Below, one piece after another: positions 8,406-15,682 of a stretch of 64,000 nt of DNA; positions within the stretch are counted from its first letter, which is position 1, and each line of letters starts with the position of its first letter. Origin of the DNA: Bacteroidota bacterium (GTDB lineage Bacteria; Bacteroidota; Bacteroidia; Chitinophagales; Saprospiraceae); the NCBI GenBank assembly GCA_024743405.1, contig JANSWP010000020.1, forward strand, positions 22,492-86,491, written 5' to 3'. Position numbers and translations under genes: made by a program. A model generated the notes under the pieces. The model saw only the letters and a list, made by a program, of their open reading frames with translations, did no database searches and was not told the origin of the DNA.

Positions 8406-10520
8406 TTATTCGATTACTAGTTTTTGGGCATAAACACGCTGATTTGTTTGCATGCTAATTATATAAACACCCGTCGGTAAATGTGATAATTCTAATTCTT
8501 TGTGATACGCATCAAAGACATTATTTTGATTTTCCTGATAGACTATTTGTCCATTTGAATTCAAAACTTTCAAGTTAATGGAAGTCATATCTATTTCTGA
8601 AATTGAAATCTGAACATAATCCTGTGTCGGATTTGGGTATACACTCAAAATACCGTCAATAAATATTTCAGAATTAATTATCCCTGGATCTTCAATGACT
8701 ATATTACCACCGCCACCATTGCCACGTCCACCACCGCCACCGCCTGGTCTTCCACCTCCTCCGCCACCTCCATTTGGTGGATTTCCATTTCTGCAATCAT
8801 CTGCTCTAAACACATCTCTATTCAATTTTTTCAAATTGGTATTTCTCTCCATAATTTCAGAAAGTCGAGTGTCTTCAATTTGATTAACCGTTTGATTATT
8901 GAAAAATGGATCATTTTCATAATAAAAGAAATCACCATCTCGAAGCGATTCAAATTGTTTTTTCAAAATCGCATGTAAAGTTCGTCCAACTGATTTTCCA
9001 TTTAATGGTCGCTCAGCCAAAAGACCAACCCATGGATCAATGTTATTAATATCTCCCGCATAAATATTTTGAAGATTACTTCTTACCAACGGGTCATTTG
9101 TAATTTCTCCAAAGTTTTGAGCTGATTGACCTAAATAATGCTCCCGAACAGCATTATAATCGTACAATCCGTGGTCACGACCTCTTTGAATATTCAATGA
9201 TGCTAAGTCCAAACCAAAGGTCCCAACTCCAGGAACGGCAAAAAGAAAATTCCGTAAATTATCAATAATATAAACATCCACTTCTTGCTGAACTTGCATA
9301 GACAAGCCTTTCAGAATTGGCGAAATATTATTATCTCGTATGATTTCAGGATTAAAAAATCCATCAATTAATGAAACCTTTCCTTCCCCAACTGCTTTGC
9401 AATCATCATCTCTCAATAGCAATTCGTTCGTCACCATTGTATGTCCTAAACGATAGGCAGCCGTTGCGAAAAAATTTGAAATGTCTGGTTTTACATTTGG
9501 TCTATAACCTTGGTAATTGGAAATATCAATACCCAATGCTGGCAAAAATTCTTGGTAAGTAATCGCTTGAATCATTGCACCAACTCGCTTTCTTGCAAGT
9601 TGATACATTTCCTCATCATCATTTATCCCCTGAGACTTTAGTTGATTGCAAATTCGATTGTGCTCTCTCACAAATAATGTATGTAAACTTGTCAACCCTG
9701 GTTGCTCTCCTGCTCGAATATCACCTGCTACAAATGTTTTAGTAACACCTCCATTATCACCTGCCATACTTGGAGCATTTGAATCAATGTCACTATCATA
9801 ATCTCCATCAATTGTATTAAAAGGCAACAAATTACCCTTTGAAGTTTTCAATTTCCCATCATTGAACGTTCGCAACCAATCTGCTCTAGTTTCTTCCGAA
9901 CCATAAACATTTGAAGCATCAATCCATGAAGTAATCAAATTCGTTTGTTCGCGCTCATTATCGACACCTGTTCCATCATGAATTGCAGAACGGAAAAAAG
10001 GAATATCGTCTGTAAATAGTGTTTCATTTGCTGGTAATTCAACTGGATAATACTCTGTATGTCCTTCCGGTGTAAGGGTAATATCATGATCCAAAAATTG
10101 TCCCCAAGTAAAGACAAACGAGCTCAAATTATATTTACTCAATACATCAAAAGGTTGATTCGACATCAAATTAGAAATCGCTCTTGGGGAAGGTCGATCT
10201 TGTCCAGCCATGTCATTGTATGGATCTGGAAATCCATAATCGGTTGCTATTTCTCTTCTTAATTGTACATCTGAAGCACCCCATTCTGATCTGTCGGGAG
10301 TCGAAAGATTATTACAAGTGCCATCAATTGTTCGGAAAGCTTGGGCGGTACAGTCATTTCCCGCATTAGAATGCGATCTTATTTTGTGTTCAAAAGTCTT
10401 CCCATTAGTTCGGAATTGCGTTGTTTTCTGGGCATTCATTTGGATCGGTAAAGAGGCGATACAAGCTACTAAAACAAGTACTAACCAAGTCGTGAGTGCG
10501 AAATTTCGGCTTCTTTTCAT
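8406..10520 (-). CDS. Secreted animal-type haem peroxidase with T9SS type A sorting domain
   Basis: Peroxidase-cyclooxygenase superfamily enzyme, related to myeloperoxidase and peroxidasin, predicted to oxidise halides or organic substrates with hydrogen peroxide outside the cell. The 704 residues begin with a signal peptide (about 1-31). The distal haem site is WGQFLDHD with His145, and the adjacent Asp is placed for calcium/haem binding. The catalytic arginine block is LFVREHNR (Arg285). The proximal haem ligand is His360 in YRLGHTMV. The conserved NIQRGRDHG block is at about 443-451. A glycine-rich linker (584-605) then leads to a type IX sorting domain (about 626-704) with YPNPTQDYVQI near its start and a C-terminal LVIE. 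All haem ligands are present, so it should be active. It is flanked by a terminator and a long non-coding gap, so it is probably monocistronic. Confidence 0.95.
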   Translation of the reverse strand: MKRSRNFALTTWLVLVLVACIASLPIQMNAQKTTQFRTNGKTFEHKIRSHSNAGNDCTAQAFRTIDGTCNNLSTPDRSEWGASDVQLRREIATDYGFPDPYNDMAGQDRPSPRAISNLMSNQPFDVLSKYNLSSFVFTWGQFLDHDITLTPEGHTEYYPVELPANETLFTDDIPFFRSAIHDGTGVDNEREQTNLITSWIDASNVYGSEETRADWLRTFNDGKLKTSKGNLLPFNTIDGDYDSDIDSNAPSMAGDNGGVTKTFVAGDIRAGEQPGLTSLHTLFVREHNRICNQLKSQGINDDEEMYQLARKRVGAMIQAITYQEFLPALGIDISNYQGYRPNVKPDISNFFATAAYRLGHTMVTNELLLRDDDCKAVGEGKVSLIDGFFNPEIIRDNNISPILKGLSMQVQQEVDVYIIDNLRNFLFAVPGVGTFGLDLASLNIQRGRDHGLYDYNAVREHYLGQSAQNFGEITNDPLVRSNLQNIYAGDINNIDPWVGLLAERPLNGKSVGRTLHAILKKQFESLRDGDFFYYENDPFFNNQTVNQIEDTRLSEIMERNTNLKKLNRDVFRADDCRNGNPPNGGGGGGGRPGGGGGGRGNGGGGNIVIEDPGIINSEIFIDGILSVYPNPTQDYVQISISEIDMTSINLKVLNSNGQIVYQENQNNVFDAYHKELELSHLPTGVYIISMQTNQRVYAQKLVIE

Positions 10521-11028
10521 GTCACTGAGTTTTGTTTGAATAGAATCGCTAAGCCCAAAAAGCTATTGGACACAAGGCTGTTGTTTCAATTGAAGCATAA
10601 TTGAACTACCCCATTTTTTCAGACACATACCTCCTTAATTGTCTTTGAATACTAGTTCAAAGGCTAAAAAAATAAAATTTGAGAACACCAACCTTGTGCG
10701 ATTTTGAGTTAACAGGCTCTATTCATAATGGAAAAATTACGTTTTAAGATTTTGAGATTACCGCTTGTTACTTGACTGAAAATTATTTGAGTTAGGAATG
10801 AAGGTTTAATAAAGTATCATTCCTTATGTATTCAGTATTCACAGATTTAAGTTCGGACAAAATGTTTATTCTTCTATCATTTGATAACTACGAATTGTCA
10901 ACTGAATATCGCCAACTGAGATGGTGGGTTTAGGTTTATTATATTGATTTTCCTTTTAAGGTGGATAAATTATTCTAAGGGTTGCATTTCAAAAAAATAA
11001 ATTTTAAAAAATCTTATCGAAAGGAAAA
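10521..11028. other. Non-coding gap between peroxidase and ECF sigma gene
   Basis: About 500 bases with no convincing open reading frame on either strand. It holds the unlocated peroxidase promoter and the 3' region of the sigma gene. A short inverted repeat of about 8 bp around 10797-10830 is the only structure I noticed. No TAnnTTTG box with a good partner was found. Confidence 0.6.
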
Positions 11029-11586
11029 TTATGCCACAAGACTGTCTTTTAAAAGCTTTCTTAAACAGCCCTTAGCACGCAATAATTGAGATTTGGAAGT
11101 CCCAACAGAGATCCCTAATATAGCCGAAATTTCAGGATGCGTGTATCCTTCTAAAATATAAAGGTTCAAAACTGTTCGAAAACCAATCGGCATTTTTCGC
11201 ATTAACTGGATCAACGCTTTCGCCTGGTTTTCTTTTTCAAAAAACGACGTTTCTTCACTAGCCTTAAATTCAATTTGCTCTAATCCTGTTTGGAAAGGTT
11301 TCTTCTTTTCTTTTCGAATATGCTCCAATGCCACATTGACCATCACTTTTCGGACCCAACCTTCAAAACATCCTGATCCATTATACTGCTTCAGGTCTCG
11401 AAAAACTTTTATGAAACCGTCTTGCAAAATATCCTCCGCATCTTCCCTCGAGTTAGCATATCTAAGGCACAAAACAAACATTTTATCCTTGAATTGAACA
11501 TACAATTCTTGTTGTGCTAATCGATCATTTTCCAAGCACTTATTAATCAAATTTGGAAGAAAATTTTGATTCTGGATTCCTTTCAA
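11029..11586 (-). CDS. ECF-type RNA polymerase sigma factor
   Basis: Group 4 sigma-70 factor of 185 residues. Region 2 spans about 25-95 and includes the core-binding DAEDILQDGFIKVFRDL block and the -10-recognition segment GWVRKVMVNVALEHIRKEK. Region 4 (about 125-180) has the helix-turn-helix GYTHPEISAILGISVGTSKSQLLRAKG. There is no C-terminal extension. No anti-sigma gene is adjacent on the same strand, since the next gene upstream is a divergent second ECF factor. The regulon cannot be inferred. Confidence 0.94.
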   Translation of the reverse strand: MKGIQNQNFLPNLINKCLENDRLAQQELYVQFKDKMFVLCLRYANSREDAEDILQDGFIKVFRDLKQYNGSGCFEGWVRKVMVNVALEHIRKEKKKPFQTGLEQIEFKASEETSFFEKENQAKALIQLMRKMPIGFRTVLNLYILEGYTHPEISAILGISVGTSKSQLLRAKGCLRKLLKDSLVA

Positions 11587-11731
11587 AATAAATTAATTTT
11601 AATGTGATGTTTGTTTCTTTGGATGACCTTATTTAAAAAACCTTGCGCTTATCAAATATTTTTTTCAAAAACTTTCTTCGCTACCGCAAGGAATCCTTTA
11701 TTTCGACATCTAAATCTTTAAATAATCCTGT

Positions 11732-12313
11732 TTGAAAGACGAGAAACAACTTATAGAAGCTTTACAATCGGGTTCTGAAAAAGCATTCAGAATGCTTGTA
11801 GACGACTTTCAGGAAAAAGTCTTGAATACATGTTTGGGGTTTTTGCCCAATGTTCAGGATGCTGAAGATTTGACTCAGGAAGTTTTCGTAGAAGTGTTTC
11901 GTTCTGTTGGAAAATTTCGCGGAGAGGCGAAACTTTCGACTTGGGTGTATCGAATTGCCGTAACGAAATCTTTGGAAAAAATCAGAAGTCGAAAACGACA
12001 TAAACGGATGGCTTTTTTTCAATCTTTAATTGGGCTGGAAGACAAACAAGCAAAAGCGATTGAAGATAATTTCAATCACCCTGGTGTTCAGCTAGAAAAT
12101 AAAGAACGTGCAAAAGTTCTATTTCAAACAATCGGTGAATTACCTAAAAACCAACGAATTGCTTTTACGCTTCACAAAGTAGAAGGCATGAATCATAAAG
12201 AAATTTGCGAAATAATGGAACTAAGTGTCTCTGCTATTGAATCGCTTTTATTTCGAGCTAAAAGGAACTTGAAAAAACAGCTATTCGATTATTATAAAAA
12301 TCAAATGATTTAA
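11732..12313 (+). CDS. ECF-type RNA polymerase sigma factor, first gene of an envelope-stress-like operon
   Basis: Second group 4 sigma factor, 193 residues, transcribed away from the first. The start is TTG at 11732: an in-frame stop lies only nine bases upstream and the next ATG would remove part of region 2. Region 2 has DAEDLTQEVFVEVFRSV and STWVYRIAVTKSLEKIRSRK. Region 4 has GMNHKEICEIMELSVSAIESLLFRAK. The next gene starts 3 bases after the stop and encodes a one-span membrane protein resembling an anti-sigma factor. A CpxP/ZraP-like periplasmic protein follows. This layout matches sigma/anti-sigma/sensor cassettes that respond to envelope or metal stress. Confidence 0.94.
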   Translation: MKDEKQLIEALQSGSEKAFRMLVDDFQEKVLNTCLGFLPNVQDAEDLTQEVFVEVFRSVGKFRGEAKLSTWVYRIAVTKSLEKIRSRKRHKRMAFFQSLIGLEDKQAKAIEDNFNHPGVQLENKERAKVLFQTIGELPKNQRIAFTLHKVEGMNHKEICEIMELSVSAIESLLFRAKRNLKKQLFDYYKNQMI

Positions 12314-12316
12314 AAT

Positions 12317-12637
12317 ATGAAAACAGACCTAAACATTGAGAACGAAGTCCAAAAAACACTTGGTGCGTTGGAGAATATTAAAAGAGTGGATGGCAATCCA
12401 TTCCTTTTTACCAGAATCAAAGCTCAATTGGAAAAAGACCGCCAAATCAACGCCAAGAAAACATTGCAGTTTTCAAATGTATTGAGTTGGTCTATGATGG
12501 TTTTGCTTTTGACCATAAACATCATCGCTATTACCGATAATTTAAAGACTGAAACAAGCCAAGATTCTTTAATCGAATCCATTGCTTCAGATTTTGGTTT
12601 TCAAGACCAAGAAACGGATTATCTCAACCAAAATTAA
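12317..12637 (+). CDS. Small single-span membrane protein, putative anti-sigma factor
   Basis: A protein of 106 residues with a soluble N-terminal half (about 1-50), one transmembrane helix (about 54-73, VLSWSMMVLLLTINIIAI) and a short acidic outer tail. The N-in orientation, the position 3 bases after an ECF sigma gene and the tight coupling to the downstream sensor-like gene point to an anti-sigma role. No zinc-binding HxxxCxxC motif is present, so it is not a classic ZAS-domain anti-sigma. Function is inferred from context only. Confidence 0.6.
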   Translation: MKTDLNIENEVQKTLGALENIKRVDGNPFLFTRIKAQLEKDRQINAKKTLQFSNVLSWSMMVLLLTINIIAITDNLKTETSQDSLIESIASDFGFQDQETDYLNQN

Positions 12638-12643
12638 TTGCGG

Positions 12644-13120
12644 ATGGACTACTTTAACAATACACGAAAAAATTGGATTATTACTTTTTTAGTCTTTTTA
12701 AATATTACCTTTTTAGCTTCACTTTGGTTCTCTTCACACAGAAGACCTCCTCATCCACATGAGCAGCGCGACCACATTAATCGCCAATTTCAAAGAGAAC
12801 TAGAGTTGGATGATGCACAATATGAAGAAGTAAAATTGCTACGACAAGAGCATTTTGAACAAACTCACCACGTTCTTGACCAAATTCATGAAAAGAAAAA
12901 AGAGATGTTTAATGCTTTAAAAGGAGAAATCCCAGATACAAGTCAAGCAAATAATTTTGCTGAAGAAATTGGTACTTTAGAAGGGCAAATAGAAAGTTTG
13001 ATGATTAAACATTATTTAGAGTTAAAGGATGTATGCAACAAAGAACAAGAACTAAAATTAGAAAATGTCTTTCATCGCGCAATGCGAAAGCATGAGAGAA
13101 AACCACCAAGAGATCGATAA
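12644..13120 (+). CDS. CpxP/ZraP-like periplasmic sensor protein, membrane anchored
   Basis: A protein of about 158 residues with a short N-terminus, an uncleaved transmembrane helix (about 10-29) and a periplasmic helical domain. The domain has the family pattern of an N-terminal His/Pro-rich stretch (HRRPPHPHEQRDH) followed by LQLTDEQ-like LELDDAQYEEVKLLRQEH. This fits the metal-resistance/periplasmic heavy-metal sensor family (Spy, CpxP, ZraP). The histidine cluster could bind metal. A TTG at 12638 directly after the previous stop is an alternative start; ATG at 12644 is preferred. It is the last gene of the sigma/anti-sigma operon and meets the next gene tail to tail. Confidence 0.75.
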   Translation: MDYFNNTRKNWIITFLVFLNITFLASLWFSSHRRPPHPHEQRDHINRQFQRELELDDAQYEEVKLLRQEHFEQTHHVLDQIHEKKKEMFNALKGEIPDTSQANNFAEEIGTLEGQIESLMIKHYLELKDVCNKEQELKLENVFHRAMRKHERKPPRDR

Positions 13121-13122
13121 TT

Positions 13123-14076
13123 TTACATGGGTATTACTTGACCTTCATAGGCAATCTGATAACCCATTTTCAAAATATGATTCTTAACTTCACTATCTTT
13201 TTGCAAAACAGGATTCGTGTGATTGAAATGGATAAAATAGATTTTTGACTTTTCTTCTTTTGGTAGATCCTTAAATAGATCCATGCTTTCTTCTAAAAAT
13301 GGGTGCGGAATCTGGCTCATATCACGCCCTTTTATCTCTCCATTTTGATAAAAAGATCCATCTAAAAAGGCGTAATCTACTTTGCGGATTTCTTCTAAAA
13401 TATCTCTTTCCCACAAATGCCATTTGTCAATATCTGGAATAAAAAGTGCCGTTTTTTCTTTGCCTCGAATTCGATATCCCACTGTTTCCGAAAATTCATC
13501 TCGATGAGGTACTCGGAGCGGTGTTACTTGAATGTTTTCATTCAAGATAATCGTCGAATCATTTTTCAAACGCTGGATTTCTATATTTTTCAAATCGACT
13601 AATTGACTCCATGGTCCATTATTTTCTAAATAATCCTTCATCCTTGGCATTGCAAAAACGGGGACATTTTTTGCGCCCATTGCTTCCCTTCCCAAATGCA
13701 TTAATCCTGTATAATGTCCCATATGGGCATGCGTCAAAAATATTCCTCCTAAATCAATTCTTTCGCTTCCTGAAACATTTTCTAAGTCAAACAATTGATC
13801 TTTAAAATCAGGTGTCGCATCAAACATCCAACCACGATGGCTGTCTGAATCCACAATAGCTATACAAGAAACCATATTTCGTTCATGCTTATGTTTCCAC
13901 ACAATTTCGCAACATTCTTTTTGGCAGTTTGCCTGAGGAAATCCGGCATCTTGAGCGATTCCTAAAACAGTTAGAAACGAGCCTTTGGGAAGTTCTTTTT
14001 GAATTGGCTTAGATGTATCTAATTCGCATCCAAAAATGAAAAAAATGAAAAAAGAAAGAATGAAAAGCCGTATCAT
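13123..14076 (-). CDS. PqqB-like metallo-beta-lactamase-fold lipoprotein
   Basis: Metallo-beta-lactamase-fold hydrolase, 317 residues, with a lipobox ending at Cys17 (FIFGCE). It is therefore predicted to be envelope-anchored. The opening VLGIAQDAGFPQANCQKECC resembles PqqB, including the paired cysteines. The metal-binding motif is THAHMGH (115-121), with a downstream His at VPHRDEF and a late HFNHTNP block. Cytoplasmic PqqB acts in pyrroloquinoline quinone synthesis. No pqqA, C, D or E lies nearby and this protein is exported, so a PQQ role is unlikely and its substrate is unknown. Confidence 0.85.
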   Translation of the reverse strand: MIRLFILSFFIFFIFGCELDTSKPIQKELPKGSFLTVLGIAQDAGFPQANCQKECCEIVWKHKHERNMVSCIAIVDSDSHRGWMFDATPDFKDQLFDLENVSGSERIDLGGIFLTHAHMGHYTGLMHLGREAMGAKNVPVFAMPRMKDYLENNGPWSQLVDLKNIEIQRLKNDSTIILNENIQVTPLRVPHRDEFSETVGYRIRGKEKTALFIPDIDKWHLWERDILEEIRKVDYAFLDGSFYQNGEIKGRDMSQIPHPFLEESMDLFKDLPKEEKSKIYFIHFNHTNPVLQKDSEVKNHILKMGYQIAYEGQVIPM

Positions 14077-14117
14077 AAAATGAATTTTGGCTTAAAGGTA
14101 AGATTTTCGACAAGGTC

Positions 14118-14158
14118 AAAAAAAAGCCATTGACGAAACCTAATCCATCAATGGCTTT
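14118..14158 (-). terminator. Rho-independent terminator of the tRNA-like RNA unit
   Basis: A perfect 11-bp stem (14148-14158 with 14123-14133) with a 14-base loop is followed on the minus strand by a run of eight T residues (14125 down to 14118, partly paired). It begins two bases beyond the 3' end of the tRNA-like copy at 14160 and so defines the end of that transcript. Confidence 0.85.
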
Positions 14159-14159
14159 G

Positions 14160-14304
14160 CTGTGAGAGTAGGATTCGAACCTACACGAGGCGGTTAGCTG
14201 TAACGCAGTTTCCGCGGATAGTGGTCAACCCATTACGTTACGTTTATCCCTGATTCCTCACCCCCGAGACAAGAGGGTATGGCTGCCAATTTCATCACCT
14301 CACA
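14160..14304 (-). ncRNA. tRNA-like RNA with a 75-nt insert in place of the variable arm, copy 1
   Basis: Read on the minus strand from 14304, this folds as a class II-like tRNA. There is a 7-bp acceptor stem (TGTGAGG with TCTCACA, ending G-U) and TG at positions 8-9. A 3-bp D stem ATG/CAT encloses an 11-nt loop containing the invariant GG. The anticodon stem is CCCTC/GGGGG with 7-nt loop TTGTCTC. The T arm is GTAGG-TTCGAAT-CCTAC, and the discriminator is G. No CCA is encoded. The triplet at the anticodon place (14270-14268) is GTC, which would read Asp codons. Between the anticodon stem and T arm lie 75 nt (14259-14185) instead of the usual 4-24. They open GAGG, close CCTC, and can form crossing helices. 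Base 37 is T, where a purine is nearly universal. A working tRNA, a tRNA mimic or a regulatory RNA are all possible. Confidence 0.75.
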
Positions 14305-14375
14305 GTGTTATTAGGCAGTCTTTTTACTAATAGCTTGCAGTAAGCAAACTTCACATTTCAATTTAGACTGTTTTG

Positions 14376-14521
14376 CTGTGAGAGTAGGATTCGAACCTAC
14401 ACGAGGCGGTTAGCTATAGCGCAGAATACCGCGGATAGTGGTCAACCCATTACGCTAAGTTTATCCCTGATTCCTCACCCCCGAGACAAGAGGGTATGGC
14501 TGCCTGTTTCATCACCTCACA
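14376..14521 (-). ncRNA. tRNA-like RNA with a 76-nt insert in place of the variable arm, copy 2
   Basis: Second, promoter-proximal copy, 146 nt, read from 14521. The acceptor, anticodon and T arms are identical to copy 1. About ten differences fall only in the D loop (which still keeps GG) and the insert. In the insert one helix changes from GTAACG/CGTTAC to TTAGCG/CGCTAT: an A-T pair becomes G-C, and the terminal G-C pair is lost. The GTC anticodon-place triplet is at 14487-14485. Both copies are preceded by the same octamer AATAACAC next to the acceptor stem, so the whole gene was duplicated. The 71-base spacer between the copies is otherwise unlike their flanks. It shares one transcription unit with copy 1. 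Confidence 0.75.
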
Positions 14522-14572
14522 GTGTTATTTCAAATTGGAAAACAATCTTTTTCGTTTCCTTTATCGATGATG

Positions 14573-14605
14573 CAAATGTAAATACATTTACGGTTTTGAT
14601 GCAAA
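14573..14605 (-). promoter_or_regulatory. Bacteroidota promoter for the tRNA-like RNA pair
   Basis: On the minus strand, TTTG (14605-14602) is followed after 21 bases by TACATTTG (14580-14573). This is a close match to the Bacteroidota -33 TTTG / -7 TAnnTTTG promoter. Transcription would start near 14566, about 45 nt before the 5' end of copy 2. No coding gene lies between this promoter and the terminator at 14118. Confidence 0.75.
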
Positions 14606-14802
14606 TTTTTTAATGTTTTTTTATTTTTTTTACAAAAATCATATAAAAACCAGTTAATTATTAAAAAATCGACAAAACCAACAACCTAATGAATCTACAT
14701 TTTATTAATCTTTCAAATACATTGCCACAAAATTTAATTTAAGATCTAAACGTAATATTTAACATCCTTTGATCATTCCAAGATTCGTTATTTCCCTAAT
14801 CA

Positions 14803-15567
14803 CTATTCTTCATACAAATCTTCCAAACCTGTTCTTTCTAGCTCAATTAAAAATTCACTGATTTCGTGTGTAATCATCTGCAAAAATTGTTTACCTTTTT
14901 CAGGAGTGGATTGAGCGGGGTTCCCTACGCCTGTATCTGAAGTCACTTTTGTCCATTTTCGTTGTGAAGTGACCCATCCATCTTTTAACCCTTTTATTCT
15001 AAACCTACGGCCAATTGCCTCTCCAGCTTCTTCTAGCGGTAATAACAAATTTGGTTGGATATACATCATTACGCTTGTTTCTAATTCGCCTGCATGATCT
15101 CCTGGCTCATCAAAATATTGCCTAGCATCTCCTATTCGCCACCAATCGATACTACACATAAACATTTCAGGAAAATCAATAGACATTTCCCGAATCATAT
15201 TTTTGAAATTATTACCACCATGAGAATTTATAATGACCAGCTTTTGAATATTATGCCGTAGCAATACATCTACTATATCTTTTAAAATAGCATATTGAGT
15301 ACTCGGATTCATATTCATACAAAGCTTAACATCCAATTGCCCTGTATTAACGCCAAAAGGAATACATGGTAAAACAATTACTTTGGCATTGCTTTCCCAA
15401 GCCAATTTTGCAGTCTCTGCAGCTATATATTCTGCTTCATAATTGTCTGTAGCATAAGGTAAATGATAGTTATGGGCTTCAGTCGCTCCCCATGGTAATA
15501 AAGCTAATTTGTAGTCCGTATCTTTTATGTGTTTCCAGTTGGTTTCTGCAAGTATATAAGGTCTCAT
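14803..15567 (-). CDS. Creatininase-family amidohydrolase
   Basis: Metal-dependent creatininase/MftE-family protein of 254 residues. The family metal ligands are visible: Glu30 and His32 in GATEAHNYHLP, Asp41, His116 in INSHGGN, and the acidic pair in HAGELETS (161-163). Members open the creatinine ring, hydrolyse related cyclic amides or process peptides in cofactor maturation. Nothing nearby (no mycofactocin or creatine genes) fixes the substrate. It starts just downstream of a strong terminator, so it has its own promoter; a weak TTTG/TAGGTTAC pair lies in that gap. Confidence 0.9.
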   Translation of the reverse strand: MRPYILAETNWKHIKDTDYKLALLPWGATEAHNYHLPYATDNYEAEYIAAETAKLAWESNAKVIVLPCIPFGVNTGQLDVKLCMNMNPSTQYAILKDIVDVLLRHNIQKLVIINSHGGNNFKNMIREMSIDFPEMFMCSIDWWRIGDARQYFDEPGDHAGELETSVMMYIQPNLLLPLEEAGEAIGRRFRIKGLKDGWVTSQRKWTKVTSDTGVGNPAQSTPEKGKQFLQMITHEISEFLIELERTGLEDLYEE

Positions 15568-15622
15568 TATTACTTTTTTAGTTTTAGTATTGTAACCTAT
15601 CTTATTGGTTAGATTTCAAAAC

Positions 15623-15660
15623 AAGAAGGGCTGAATTTTGTATAAAATTCAGCCCTTCTT
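15623..15660 (-). terminator. Strong hairpin terminator after the TPR/beta-propeller gene
   Basis: A perfect 17-bp stem (15644-15660 with 15623-15639) with a 4-base loop, followed on the minus strand by a short T-run. It lies 22 bases after the stop of the 15683-17881 gene and separates it from the creatininase gene. Confidence 0.88.
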
Positions 15661-15682
15661 TATCAAAAAATTGAAGCTTAAC

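Noticed and set aside
8695..8883. Proline-rich open reading frame on the plus strand
   Set aside because: It is the complement of the glycine-rich linker codons of the peroxidase gene.
13123..14076. PQQ biosynthesis locus
   Set aside because: Only a PqqB-like protein is present, it carries a lipoprotein signal, and no other pqq gene is adjacent.
14160..14304. Group I intron inside a tRNA
   Set aside because: The extra bases lie between the anticodon stem and the T arm, not in the anticodon loop, and 75 nt is too short for a group I intron core.
14160..14521. Split, permuted or standard tmRNA as an explanation of the tRNA-like pair
   Set aside because: tmRNA lacks an anticodon stem and carries an Ala-type acceptor with G3-U70. 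Here the anticodon arm is complete, the acceptor differs and no tag reading frame is visible.
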